In this document: in pieces, positions 32,613 to 41,876 of the stretch
How the letters are laid out: each line of letters begins with the position of its first letter
Numbering within the stretch: position 1 is the first letter of the stretch
Source of the DNA: Thermoguttaceae bacterium
GTDB lineage: Bacteria; Planctomycetota; Planctomycetia; Pirellulales; Thermoguttaceae
Assembly (NCBI GenBank): GCA_017407125.1
Contig: JAFQXE010000028.1
Location: forward strand, 90,408-154,407
DNA length: 64,000 nucleotides
Direction of reading: 5' to 3'
The notes under the pieces: model-generated
The model's database searches: none
What the model was told of the DNA's origin: nothing
Seen by the model: only the letters and a program-made list of their open reading frames with translations
Made by a program: the position numbers and the translations under genes

Positions 32613-35600
32613 CTACTTTGTCGTCTTAAGTATAAACGACTTTACTGCGTCGTTGAGGTCGGCGTCTGTTACAAATCGAATTCGGACGATGTCGCGTTTG
32701 GCTTTGGAGTCGTCCAACTCAATGTTGTTCCCAATTGACAGCAGCTCTCCAACGGAATATTTGTTCTTCTCGGCTTCAATATCCAACCGGACGGCGTCTG
32801 TCTGTTTGGTCGAAACGCGGCCCCAAATCGCTTTGCGTCCGGCGAGTTTAATCGGGACGACGCATTTGTTCGTCCAGCCGAACTCGGCGTCGTTAAACGT
32901 CTCTTCCAGCCACGTTACAACGGCGGAAAGAAGCGCCGCTTTCCATTTGGGACGCCGGTTTTTATGGAATCCTTTGGACGGCATTAAATGCCACGTCCGC
33001 CCGAGAACTTTCCACGGTTCCGCGTTGGCAGAGATGATATTGAGCTTCGGCTTGTCCTCCTCTTGCTGATCCGGCTGCGCTTCCGGTTTCGGGGCGTCTG
33101 TTACATTTTCCTCCGCCGGGCTGGGGTCTTTCGGTTCCGGCTTGTCGAGCAGTTCGTCGGCAAAGGCGTTGATGGCTTTATCGATAAACGCCCAGAATTC
33201 CGGTCGGTCGATTTCCCGCAGGTAATGGACTTTCATCTCAATTTCCTGGAATCGCGGGTCGTGAGCCGTTTCGATCTTGACGCGGGAATGAGCCCCGTAG
33301 AGCGGCAGTTCCGGCATGTCGTTGAGCGGCTTGAGGTCAAGCTGTTTGTCGAGTTCCTCTTGCGTAAAGACGCCCCGGGGAACCTGAACTTTGAGTTTAA
33401 GCAGCCATTCTTCGTTGGTGATGGCGCGGAAGAACCAGAACATCGGCTTTTTCGGCGCGGCGACGCTGACCGTGGCGCGATCGCCCCAGTCTGGAATGCC
33501 CAGCAGTTCTTTCGCGTCGATATAGTCTACAATATGCGTTAAAATCGCGCCGTCCCACCGGCAGGCGTTCCCGTTTCGGGCGACGCGCTGCTGAGTATGC
33601 CATTTGACGCCGTCGGTTTCCCACGGGGCTTTCGCGTCCAAGCCGATAGCGCCGAAGTCGATAGAGCGTTCAATTTCCATCTCGGTTGGAAGCGGAACCG
33701 GCTGTTCGACCCGGTCGAATTTCTCCCGTTTGACGTACGTCCCGGATTCCAGTTCCGGAACCAGCGCCCGCCCGGTATAAGAGACAAGCCCTTTCCCGGA
33801 CTTCTGCTGCCGCTTTGTGTATTCCGCCAGATTTTCCGGCGTTCCGGCAAAGACAATTTTCCCGCCGTCTTCCCCGGCTTCCGGTCCGAGGTCGATAATC
33901 CAGTCCGCCGTTTTGACGATGTCAAGGTTATGTTCAATCACGACGACCGTGTTGCCCAGGTCAACCAGACGCTGTAACACTTCCAGCAGCTTGGCGAGGT
34001 CTTCAAAATGAAGGCCGGTCGTCGGTTCGTCGAGAACGTAGAGCGTTCGCCCGGTGTCGGGGCGCGACAGTTCCGACGCCAGCTTGATTCTCTGCGCTTC
34101 GCCGCCGGACAGGGTCGGGGCGGGCTGACCCAGAGCGAGGTAATCCAGCCCAACGTCGCACAAGGTTTGAAGGATTCGTCGAATGGGCGGCTGAGAGCTG
34201 AACAGCGTCAGCGCCTCTTTGCAGGACAGGTTGAGCACGTCGGCGATGGAAAAGCCGTGGTATTTCACCGACAGCGTTTCCGGCTCGTATCGCTGACCGT
34301 TGCAGGCGTCACAGTTGACCCAGACGTCCGGCAGGAAGTGCATTTCGACTTTAATCTGCCCGTAGCCCTCGCACTTTTCGCAGCGGCCGCCCGGAGCGTT
34401 GAAGCTGAACCGGCGCGCGGAAAAGCCCTTGATTTTCGCCTCCGGCAGAGACGCGAACAGGTTGCGGATGTAGTCGAACACGCCCGTATAAGTCGCCAGA
34501 TTGCTCAGCGGCGTTTGACCGATTGGGCGCTGGTCGACGTTGATAACCTTGTTGAAATGCTCGATCCCGACGATGTTGCGGTACACGCCCGCCTGAACCG
34601 TTGACCGCTGCAGGATTCTCGCCATGCCGCAGTACAAAACGTCTTCTACCAGAGAGCTTTTTCCTGACCCCGAAACGCCTGTTACAACGGTAAACGCGCC
34701 GACGGGAATGTGAACGTCGACGTCTTTGAGGTTGTTCTGTCGGACGCCGTAAACGTGAAGCCATCGCCCCAAATCGGACGCCAGCGCGATGTTCGGTTCC
34801 GCGGTCTTTTGACCCTTTCGGGCGCGAATTTTAGGCGCAGGCGCTGGAACGGAGTCCAGCCCGACGCTGTACAGTTCCGCCCCGGGAATGGCGCGCCGGT
34901 TAGACGGAATCGCAATCGATTTCTGATTAACCAAGTACGGTCCTGTAACAGATCGTTCCTGATCGGCAAGCGTTTTCGGTTTGCCCTGAGCGACCAGTTC
35001 TCCGCCGAAATCGCCGGCTTTGGGGCCGAAGTCGAGAACGTCGTCCGCGCCGGAAATGATCTCTTTGTCGTGTTCAACGACCAAAACCGTGTTGCCGATG
35101 TCCCGCAAATTCCGCAGCGCGTTGAGCAGTTTGACGTTGTCTCGGGGGTGCAGCCCGATGGTCGGTTCGTCCAGCACGTACAGCGCGCCGCACAAGCCGG
35201 AGCCGATTTGCGACGCCAGGCGGATTCGCTGCATTTCTCCCCCGGAAAGCGACGTCGCCGGGCGTGACAAGGTGAGGTAGTCCAGACCGACGTCGAGCAG
35301 GAACTTCACGCGGTTGAGAATTTCGTTACAGATGTCGCCGGCGATTTTCTGTTCCGTTGGAGACAGTTTCCAGGAACTGAACTCGTCGTAGAGTTTGTTG
35401 AGCGGCATACGGCACAGCTCGTCAACCGACCGACCCTTGAGCCGAACGGCAGAGGCGTCTGCGCGCAGTCGGCTGCCGCCGCAAGTGGGGCATTCAATTT
35501 CCGCCCTCAGCCCGCTGAGCTTGACCCGCAAGCCCGGCAGAATTCGCGACGCCGTATCGAGAGTCGGATACAAACCGGCGTACTGGAATTTGAAGTCCAG

Positions 35601-38600
35601 TTCCGGCTCGGCGTCTTTTTTGCGGCTGGCGTTCGGCTTGTAAACGGGAATCCAGGAGTCGCCGTAGCCCTGCAGGATGATTCGTCGATGCCGCCCCGCC
35701 AGTTCCCGGAACGGGACGTCAATCGGGACGTTGGTTTCCTTTTCAAAGGCGGCAAGCATCCGTTTGAACAGCGCGCCGGACACGTTCGGCAAGAGGTTAA
35801 CCGCGCCCTGCGCCAGCGACAGTTTATCGTCCTCAACAAAAACGGACAAGTCGGCGCCCATCTGCGTTCCGATTCCTTCGCAGTCCGGGCACCAGCCCAA
35901 AGACGAGTTGAACGAGAAATGGTTGGGCGTGAGCGGAACGAAGCTCTCGCCGCATTTCGGACAGGAGAAATGCTGGGAATAGGAGTCCGTCTTCCAGCGC
36001 GTTTCCGGTCGGGTCGCGTCACAGATCGCCACGTGCAATTCCCCGCGTCCCAGCGACAGCGCCGTTTCAACGCTCGACGCAACGCGGCTGCGGTTGGCTT
36101 TGCGGATTTCAACGCGGTCGACGAGAACCTCCACGTTCCAGCGGCGGCGTCTGTCCATTTCCTCCGGCATGTCGTTGAGCGAATACACAACGCCGTCCAG
36201 ACGAACGCGCGCGTAGCCCTGCGAGCGCAGGTTCTCCCAAACGTCCTCGTATTTCCGCCCGACGTCAATCGTCAGCGGCGCGAGAATATACAGCTTCGTC
36301 CCTTCCGGGTAATTCATAACGCGGTTGATAATCTCGTCCGCGCTTTGCGTTCCGACCGGGATCTGGCAATGCGGACAGTACGGCTGACCTAGCCGCGCCA
36401 GCAGGATTCTGACGTAGTCGTAAATCTCGGAAACCGTCCCGACCGTAGACCGCGGCGACTGTGACGTTCGCTTCTGCTCAATCGCGATAGCGGGGGACAA
36501 GCCGGTAATCAGGTCAACCTTGGGTTTCGCCATCTGCCCGACGAACTGACGCGCGTACGACGACAGACTTTCCACATAGCGTCGCTGCCCTTCGGCGTAA
36601 ATCGTGTCGATTGCCATCGAGCTTTTTCCCGACCCGGACGGCCCGCTGAGCACCGTCAGTTTGTTACGCAGAATATCGACGTCGACGGACTTGAGGTTGT
36701 GTTCCGCCGCGCCTTCAATATGAATCACCTCCGGCTCGGCAGACGCGGACGTCGACTCGACCGCCGCCGGCTTTTTCTTAATCTGTTTTTGGATGTCCTT
36801 GATTTCCAGCGCGGGTTTGTTCGCCTGATCCAGAACCGGACGCAGCGCGACGCCCGTTGGCGTGTCGGTCTTCGCCATGTCTTCCGGCGTTCCGGCAAAA
36901 ATCAGCTGACCGCCCGCATCGCCGCCTTCCGGACCAAGTTCAATCACCCAGTCTGCCGTCTTGACGACGTCTAAATTGTGCTCAATGACAATAACCGTGT
37001 TGCCGAGGTCGACGAAGTTGTGAAGAACCTTGAGCAGCAAATCGATGTCGGCAAAATGCAAGCCCGTCGTCGGCTCGTCGAGCATGTAGAGCGTTCGCCC
37101 CGTCGCGATTTTAATCAGTTCCCGCGCCAGCTTGATACGCTGCGCTTCCCCCCCGGAGAGAGTGGGCGACGGCTGACCGATTTTCATGTATCCCAGCCCA
37201 ACGTCGTGTAACGTTTTGAGCATGGAGTGAATTTTCGGGATGTTCTCGAACAGCTCCATGGCGGCGTCGACGTCCATTTCCAGAACGTCTGCGATGGACT
37301 TGCCTTTGAATTCCACCGACAGCGTTTCCGCATTGAACCGCTTTCCGTTACAGACCGGGCAGGTCGTCCAGATGTCGGCGAGGAAGTCCATTTCGAGCTT
37401 TTCCGCGCCGGCGCCCTGGCACGCTTCGCACCGTCCGCCGGAGACGTTGAAACTGAACCGCCCGGACTTGAACCCCTTCGCCTTGGCTTCCGGCAGCGAG
37501 GCGTACAGATCGCGAATCTCGTCGAACAGTTTGATATACGTCGCCGGGTTGCTTCGAGGCGTTCTGCCAATAGGCGACTGGTTGATGGCGATCATCTTGT
37601 CGAGATTTCTCAGACCGTCAATTCTGTCGTGAGCGCCGGGAACACCGATGCCGCGGTTCAAATCCCGCCGAAGGGCTTCGACCAGAATCCCGTTAATGAG
37701 CGAGCTTTTCCCGGACCCGGAAACGCCTGTTACACAAATGAACTTGCCCAGCGGGAATTCGACGTCGATATTTTTCAGATTGTGATAGCGCGCGCCGCGG
37801 ACGATAATCGACTTCGGCTGGTCGTCCTGCAACGCGTATTTTGACTTTTTGACAGAACCGTATTTCGCGCCTCGCCCCTGGGACTGCGGAGCCGCCGCCT
37901 TTTCCCGCCGGGCGGGAACGTCAATCTTGCGGCGTCCAGCCAAAAACGCGCCTGTTACGCTGTCGGGCGTTGCCATGACCGTATTCAAGTCCCCGGACGC
38001 GACAACGTATCCGCCCTTCGCGCCAGCCCCGGGACCGAAATCGACAATCATGTCCGCCGAACGCATCGTCTCTTCGTCATGCTCGACAACGACGACTGTA
38101 TTCCCCTGATCTCGAAGCGTGGAAAGCGAATTCAAAAGGCGAATGTTGTCACGGGAATGAAGCCCGATTGACGGCTCGTCCAGAATGTACAATACGCCCG
38201 TCAAGCCGCAGCCGATTTGCCCCGCCAGACGGATTCGCTGCATTTCTCCGCCGGAAAGCGTCGGCGCTGTTCTGCCTAAGGTGAGGTATCCCAAACCGAC
38301 GTCCGACAGGAACGACAAGCGACCCTGAATCTCCTTCAAGGCGTCAAACGCGATGGTCATTTCAGTGGCGTCGAGCTGCAAATGAGCAAAGAAGTCGCGC
38401 GCGTCTTCAATCGACAGCTTGCACGCCTGCGGCAGCGACAGCCACTGACCGTCAAACTTACCCCCGCGAGCGCACAATTTAACGTGACGCGCCTGAACGT
38501 TGAGCCGTTCGCCCTCGCAATGTCCGCAGGGGATGACGTCCATGTACTTTTCCAGCTGGCGTTTTTGAATCGAACTGCCCGCCGCGTTGTACGTGGACAG

Positions 38601-39812
38601 CAGAGACGGAATGACGCCCTCGTACGGGCCGCCCCATTTTTGCTCGTTGACGCCCGTCTTGTACGAGAACTCGATGTGCGCCTCGCCGGTTCCCCACAAA
38701 ATCTTTTGAGAAACGTTCGGGTCAAGGTCTTGCCACGGCGTATTGAGAACGTATCCCTCCGGCTTGTCGAACTTCTTTTCCAGATACCGGGCGACGCCCT
38801 GATAAATGCTCTTGCGCCATCGCCCCAGCTCGCTGAACGGCGGCAGAATCTCCATCGGGCCGTCCATCAAAGAGCGTTCCGGGTGAGTCGTCAGCTTGTT
38901 CGGGTCGAACGTGTAGATTTCTCCCAACCCGTTACATTCCGGACACGCGCCCTGCGGAGAGTTGAACGAAAACATCTGCGGCGTCGGAACCGCAAAGCTC
39001 AGCCCGCACGTCGGACAGGCGTACTGGCTGGAAAAGCGGACGTCCTTGAAGTCCGAGCCGGCTTCGCCCGCCAAAAGCATCTCGCCGTCGCCGACCTTCA
39101 AACTCGCCTCGACCGCCTCCAGAATCCGCGGACGGTTCTGCCGCGTCAGTTCCAGCCGGTCAATGACGACCTCTATATTATGCCTCATCTGGCGGTCAAG
39201 ACGGATGTCCTCCTGAAGCTGTCGAACAACGCCGTCCACCCGAACCCGGGCGTACCCCTGCCGCCGCAGGTCTTCAAAGAGTTCCTTGAACTCGCCTCGC
39301 TGATGATACGCCTTGGGCGCGAGAAAGAGGAAGCACTCGGCTTTCCCGTCTTTCTTTCCGCCTATCGCCTCCTGATTACTCCCGATGCTGAGAATCTTGC
39401 CCAATATCTGCTGACGCGTCTGGGCGGTAACGGGCTTTCCGCAAACAGGGCAATGCCCAACGCCGATTCGAGCGTACAGAACGCGGAGAAAGTCGTAGAT
39501 TTCCGTAATCGTGCCGACGGTAGAGCGGGGGTTGCTGCCCGCCGTCTTTTGAGCAATAGAAATAGCGGGGCTTAACCCGGAGATGAGGTCAACGTCCGGT
39601 TTGGGCGCCTGCCCGAGAAACTGTCGGGCGAACGACGACAGGCTTTCCACGTACCGCCGCTGTCCTTCTGCGTAGAGCGTGTCGAACGCCAGCGAGCTTT
39701 TCCCCGACCCCGACACGCCGGTAAAGCAAATCAGCTTGTTGCGAGGCAACTCTAAATTGACATTGACGAGGTTATGCTCTCTTGCGCCGCGAATTTGAAT
39801 ATTTCGATTCAT
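32613..39812 (-). CDS. uvrA: Tandem-duplicated excinuclease ABC subunit A
   Basis: 2399 residues: two UvrA units in one chain. Four ABC ATPase cores are seen. Walker A motifs are GVSGSGKSS at 32-40, GVSGSGKSS near 695, GPSGSGKSS near 1057 and GVSGSGKSS near 1712. Each unit has the LSGGEMQRIRLA or LSGGEAQRIKLA signature, LDEPSIGLH or LDEPTTGLH, and zinc-finger cysteines (CPVCGKP, CPTCGLSF, CPECNGLG and equivalents). UvrA recognises DNA damage and loads UvrB; a normal UvrA dimer is here mimicked by one polypeptide, as known in planctomycetes and some other groups. Residues from about 2010 on (some 390) are an extra C-terminal region with a Pro/Glu/Asp-rich linker (PKDPSPAEENVTDAPKPEAQ) and no UvrA homology visible. 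A sigma-70 promoter precedes it. Confidence 0.96.
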   Translation of the reverse strand: MNRNIQIRGAREHNLVNVNLELPRNKLICFTGVSGSGKSSLAFDTLYAEGQRRYVESLSSFARQFLGQAPKPDVDLISGLSPAISIAQKTAGSNPRSTVGTITEIYDFLRVLYARIGVGHCPVCGKPVTAQTRQQILGKILSIGSNQEAIGGKKDGKAECFLFLAPKAYHQRGEFKELFEDLRRQGYARVRVDGVVRQLQEDIRLDRQMRHNIEVVIDRLELTRQNRPRILEAVEASLKVGDGEMLLAGEAGSDFKDVRFSSQYACPTCGLSFAVPTPQMFSFNSPQGACPECNGLGEIYTFDPNKLTTHPERSLMDGPMEILPPFSELGRWRKSIYQGVARYLEKKFDKPEGYVLNTPWQDLDPNVSQKILWGTGEAHIEFSYKTGVNEQKWGGPYEGVIPSLLSTYNAAGSSIQKRQLEKYMDVIPCGHCEGERLNVQARHVKLCARGGKFDGQWLSLPQACKLSIEDARDFFAHLQLDATEMTIAFDALKEIQGRLSFLSDVGLGYLTLGRTAPTLSGGEMQRIRLAGQIGCGLTGVLYILDEPSIGLHSRDNIRLLNSLSTLRDQGNTVVVVEHDEETMRSADMIVDFGPGAGAKGGYVVASGDLNTVMATPDSVTGAFLAGRRKIDVPARREKAAAPQSQGRGAKYGSVKKSKYALQDDQPKSIIVRGARYHNLKNIDVEFPLGKFICVTGVSGSGKSSLINGILVEALRRDLNRGIGVPGAHDRIDGLRNLDKMIAINQSPIGRTPRSNPATYIKLFDEIRDLYASLPEAKAKGFKSGRFSFNVSGGRCEACQGAGAEKLEMDFLADIWTTCPVCNGKRFNAETLSVEFKGKSIADVLEMDVDAAMELFENIPKIHSMLKTLHDVGLGYMKIGQPSPTLSGGEAQRIKLARELIKIATGRTLYMLDEPTTGLHFADIDLLLKVLHNFVDLGNTVIVIEHNLDVVKTADWVIELGPEGGDAGGQLIFAGTPEDMAKTDTPTGVALRPVLDQANKPALEIKDIQKQIKKKPAAVESTSASAEPEVIHIEGAAEHNLKSVDVDILRNKLTVLSGPSGSGKSSMAIDTIYAEGQRRYVESLSSYARQFVGQMAKPKVDLITGLSPAIAIEQKRTSQSPRSTVGTVSEIYDYVRILLARLGQPYCPHCQIPVGTQSADEIINRVMNYPEGTKLYILAPLTIDVGRKYEDVWENLRSQGYARVRLDGVVYSLNDMPEEMDRRRRWNVEVLVDRVEIRKANRSRVASSVETALSLGRGELHVAICDATRPETRWKTDSYSQHFSCPKCGESFVPLTPNHFSFNSSLGWCPDCEGIGTQMGADLSVFVEDDKLSLAQGAVNLLPNVSGALFKRMLAAFEKETNVPIDVPFRELAGRHRRIILQGYGDSWIPVYKPNASRKKDAEPELDFKFQYAGLYPTLDTASRILPGLRVKLSGLRAEIECPTCGGSRLRADASAVRLKGRSVDELCRMPLNKLYDEFSSWKLSPTEQKIAGDICNEILNRVKFLLDVGLDYLTLSRPATSLSGGEMQRIRLASQIGSGLCGALYVLDEPTIGLHPRDNVKLLNALRNLRDIGNTVLVVEHDKEIISGADDVLDFGPKAGDFGGELVAQGKPKTLADQERSVTGPYLVNQKSIAIPSNRRAIPGAELYSVGLDSVPAPAPKIRARKGQKTAEPNIALASDLGRWLHVYGVRQNNLKDVDVHIPVGAFTVVTGVSGSGKSSLVEDVLYCGMARILQRSTVQAGVYRNIVGIEHFNKVINVDQRPIGQTPLSNLATYTGVFDYIRNLFASLPEAKIKGFSARRFSFNAPGGRCEKCEGYGQIKVEMHFLPDVWVNCDACNGQRYEPETLSVKYHGFSIADVLNLSCKEALTLFSSQPPIRRILQTLCDVGLDYLALGQPAPTLSGGEAQRIKLASELSRPDTGRTLYVLDEPTTGLHFEDLAKLLEVLQRLVDLGNTVVVIEHNLDIVKTADWIIDLGPEAGEDGGKIVFAGTPENLAEYTKRQQKSGKGLVSYTGRALVPELESGTYVKREKFDRVEQPVPLPTEMEIERSIDFGAIGLDAKAPWETDGVKWHTQQRVARNGNACRWDGAILTHIVDYIDAKELLGIPDWGDRATVSVAAPKKPMFWFFRAITNEEWLLKLKVQVPRGVFTQEELDKQLDLKPLNDMPELPLYGAHSRVKIETAHDPRFQEIEMKVHYLREIDRPEFWAFIDKAINAFADELLDKPEPKDPSPAEENVTDAPKPEAQPDQQEEDKPKLNIISANAEPWKVLGRTWHLMPSKGFHKNRRPKWKAALLSAVVTWLEETFNDAEFGWTNKCVVPIKLAGRKAIWGRVSTKQTDAVRLDIEAEKNKYSVGELLSIGNNIELDDSKAKRDIVRIRFVTDADLNDAVKSFILKTTK

Positions 39813-39858
39813 AGATTATTTTATAATCCTTGAGTACTCTTTTTATTTAGGAAGGGCT

Positions 39859-39887
39859 ATTATAGCGCTTTTCCCTCGATTGGTCAA
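39859..39887 (-). promoter_or_regulatory. Sigma-70 type promoter of uvrA
   Basis: On the minus strand, TTGACC (39882-39887), a 17-base spacer and TATAAT (39859-39864). The start codon is 47 bases further on. Five of six -35 bases and all -10 bases match consensus. No clear LexA-type box overlaps it. Confidence 0.65.
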
Positions 39888-39940
39888 GATGGTAGCGAAG
39901 AATATACGGATATATTAAGAATATTTTGGAGAATAATAAT

Positions 39941-41305
39941 CTATAAATTCTCTGTCTTATTAGGCATATCTATATCACCCAAATTTTGGCTATCCTGATT
40001 ATTTTTCCTAATCACGCTGTCAGTCAGCCAGTAGAACGGAATCGTCAAGAGGAAAATGACGCCGGCGGAGAGGTAAATGGCGCGGACGCCCAGGTAGTAG
40101 ATAATAAATCCGCTGATAACTGTTGCGATTAGAATCCCGCCCATTCTCAGCGAAGACGACAGACCGAAAACCGCGCCCTGACGGTTGGCGGGCGTAACCT
40201 TTGACAGGATCGACAGATAAATCGCCTCCAGACCCCCGGCGGCAACGTAATGCAGGAATCGCCAGCCAGCGTATCCGATTAACGACATCGCCAAGCCCTG
40301 CATCGCCATGGTAACCCCCGACGCCAGCAGGGCGGGAACCGTTATCCGTTTGGGCGAGTACAGGTCGCACAGCTTCCCAATCAGCGCGCCGGAAATCATC
40401 CCGCCCAGCGCCGCCAGCGCGCTTATCCACCCGGTATGCATAGCCGTCTTGTCCGGACCGTGAATGCACTCGACCATCAGCGGAATATACGGCTCGTCAA
40501 ACTTTCGGGCGACGGCGGTAATAACAATCAGACCAAAGATCAGCCAGACGCCCAGCGACAATCCCGACATTGAACTGAGAATTGAGTTGCGAGACGGCGT
40601 GGCGCCGCTCCCGATCCGCGCTTCCGCGCGTTTGCCAAAATCCGCTTCCGTTGGTCGCTCGTTTAATTCCGAATTCCGAATTCCTAATTCCGAATTAAGC
40701 GACGCCTCCTCCGGCTGAAAATTATCGACGACGAAGATATGCGCCAGCAGTCCGCCGATAAAGTACATCGCGCCGCAGGTAATAAACGCGATTGTATAGC
40801 CGCAGTACTGAACGACGAACCCGCCGGCGGCAAGACCAATCAAATTCCCGGTCCAGATCGCCGACATGAGCAGTCCCAGCGCGAACCCGTGATGCTCTTT
40901 GGGCGTCGTCGTTACGACAATCGTCTGCGACGCCGACACGGTTCCAGTAAACGCCGACGCGATAAATCGGGCGGCTATGAGCCAATACGGGTTGGGCGCC
41001 AGCAAAAAGCAGGGGAAGATAACGGCGTCGGCGTAATAGGCGCGCAAGAGCATCAGCTTTCTGCCGTACCGGTCAGCCAAAATCCCCCAAATCGGCGTGG
41101 AAATGCAAAAGCTGAGCATGCCGAAGAAGTTAAACGCCGCCATCCAGACGCCCAGCTCTTTCTCCCCGGTTATTCCCCACGTGTCGCGAATATACACCGC
41201 TATAAACGGCATCGCAAACGCAAAGCCGGCAAGCGACAGCAGCTGAGACAGCCACACAAACAGCAGGTTCTTCTTCCAGTTAATCTCTGGAACGGGGGAA
41301 GACAT
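39941..41305 (-). CDS. MFS transporter with a heptad-repeat insertion in its central loop
   Basis: 454 residues, twelve membrane segments. Motif A between helices 2 and 3 is intact (GILADRYGRKLML). Helix 1 is LLFVWLSQLLSLAGFAFAMP. The central cytoplasmic loop (about 195-245) contains SLNSELGIRNSELNE, which is the translation of five heptad units of DNA (40665-40699), followed by a charged stretch. The frame stays open across it and both halves look normal, so the carrier is probably functional. The general type is a TetA/MdtG-like drug-H+ antiporter, substrate unknown. Confidence 0.9.
   Translation of the reverse strand: MSSPVPEINWKKNLLFVWLSQLLSLAGFAFAMPFIAVYIRDTWGITGEKELGVWMAAFNFFGMLSFCISTPIWGILADRYGRKLMLLRAYYADAVIFPCFLLAPNPYWLIAARFIASAFTGTVSASQTIVVTTTPKEHHGFALGLLMSAIWTGNLIGLAAGGFVVQYCGYTIAFITCGAMYFIGGLLAHIFVVDNFQPEEASLNSELGIRNSELNERPTEADFGKRAEARIGSGATPSRNSILSSMSGLSLGVWLIFGLIVITAVARKFDEPYIPLMVECIHGPDKTAMHTGWISALAALGGMISGALIGKLCDLYSPKRITVPALLASGVTMAMQGLAMSLIGYAGWRFLHYVAAGGLEAIYLSILSKVTPANRQGAVFGLSSSLRMGGILIATVISGFIIYYLGVRAIYLSAGVIFLLTIPFYWLTDSVIRKNNQDSQNLGDIDMPNKTENL
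40665..40699. repeat. Heptad repeat AATTCCG x5 inside a coding region
   Basis: AATTCCG, AATTCCG, AATTCCT, AATTCCG, AATTAAG with exact 7-base period inside the MFS gene. It codes part of the cytoplasmic loop between helices 6 and 7. The same unit type occurs between genes at 9526-9560. Confidence 0.85.
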
Positions 41306-41422
41306 GGGGGGTAGGGGGGATTGAAAGGCGGTAATGGAATGAGCGAAGCGAATGGAATTACGCAGTTCGCCAACGGCGAACCGAAACGCTGGAATTACAA
41401 TGCCGCATTGAATTTATCCAAC

Positions 41423-41450
41423 CGCAACTCGCAACTCGTTACTCGCCACT
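41423..41450. repeat. Heptad repeat CGCAACT x4
   Basis: CGCAACT, CGCAACT, CGTTACT, CGCCACT with 7-base period, upstream of the MFS start and the candidate small RNA. Confidence 0.75.
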
Positions 41451-41493
41451 CTATTATATCTTTTTTGAAAAATTGAAAACTCCCCCTGCTTGC

Positions 41494-41521
41494 TTGACTT
41501 TTCTCGATAAGATTGTATACT
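41494..41521 (+). promoter_or_regulatory. Sigma-70 type promoter, plus strand
   Basis: TTGACT (41494-41499), a 16-base spacer and TATACT (41516-41521). It would start RNA near 41528, directly before a chain of stems ending in a terminator, or feed znuA 350 bases downstream. Confidence 0.55.
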
Positions 41522-41527
41522 ATATGG

Positions 41528-41640
41528 GAAAAATGAAAGACCCTAGGCGAGCCGGGGTGCATAAGCCCCCGGAAAGCGACGGCTTGCCGTCGCGCTAGAA
41601 CCCGCTATATCGGAGTGCGGGAGCAAAGCTCCCGCTTTTC
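41528..41640 (+). ncRNA. Candidate small structured RNA
   Basis: About 112 bases between a promoter and an intrinsic terminator. Stems in order: CCGGGG / CCCCGG (41552-41572), GCGACGGC-TT-GCCGTCGC (41576-41593) and GCGGGAGC-AAA-GCTCCCGC (41617-41635) followed by TTTTC. The first two stems occur in reverse orientation at 61219-61259 and partly at 63799-63818, so they may simply be dispersed repeats. No match to 6S, SRP, RNase P or tmRNA was recognised. Confidence 0.35.
41617..41639 (+). terminator. Rho-independent terminator
   Basis: Perfect 8-bp GC-rich stem GCGGGAGC / GCTCCCGC with an AAA loop, followed by TTTT. It would stop transcription from the promoter at 41494-41521 before znuA. Confidence 0.6.
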
Positions 41641-41876
41641 AAAAACGACGAGCGCTACGAAAAACGATATTCGCGCCAAAAGCGTTCGAATCGTTTAAAT
41701 ATACGCGAGCTAACGCTCGCTAAAAGAAAGCGAGAGCTGCGCTCTCGCACTCCGAAATATTCCGGTTTCGCGCCCTCTCGCAACTCGCTCCGTGGGTTTC
41801 ACCCACGGCTAGACATATTAAACCGCTACGCGGTTTTAGAGGAACGCTTCGCGTCTGAAATTTATTTGTTATACCC

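Larger units (their letters stand above)
41306..41876. other. Intergenic stretch with repeats, promoter and hairpins before znuA
   Basis: 571 bases without a protein gene. From left: a heptad run (41423-41450), a promoter (41494-41521), a possible small RNA (41528-41640), then stem-loops GCGAGC-TAAC-GCTCGC (41705-41720), GCGAGAG-CTG-CGCTCTCGC (41730-41748), CCGTGGGT-TTC-ACCCACGG (41790-41808), AACCGC-TAC-GCGGTT (41821-41835) and ACGC-TTC-GCGT (41844-41854). No convincing Zur box was found. Confidence 0.6.

Noticed and set aside
38382..39575. Long open frame (397 codons) on the plus strand
   Set aside because: It is antisense to the UvrA coding frame, Arg/Val-rich with no domain, and arises from the high GC third positions of uvrA.
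41528..41640. tRNA, 6S, SRP or tmRNA gene
   Set aside because: No cloverleaf, CCA end, TpsiC-like GGTTCGAATCC, SRP loop or tmRNA tag frame could be traced.
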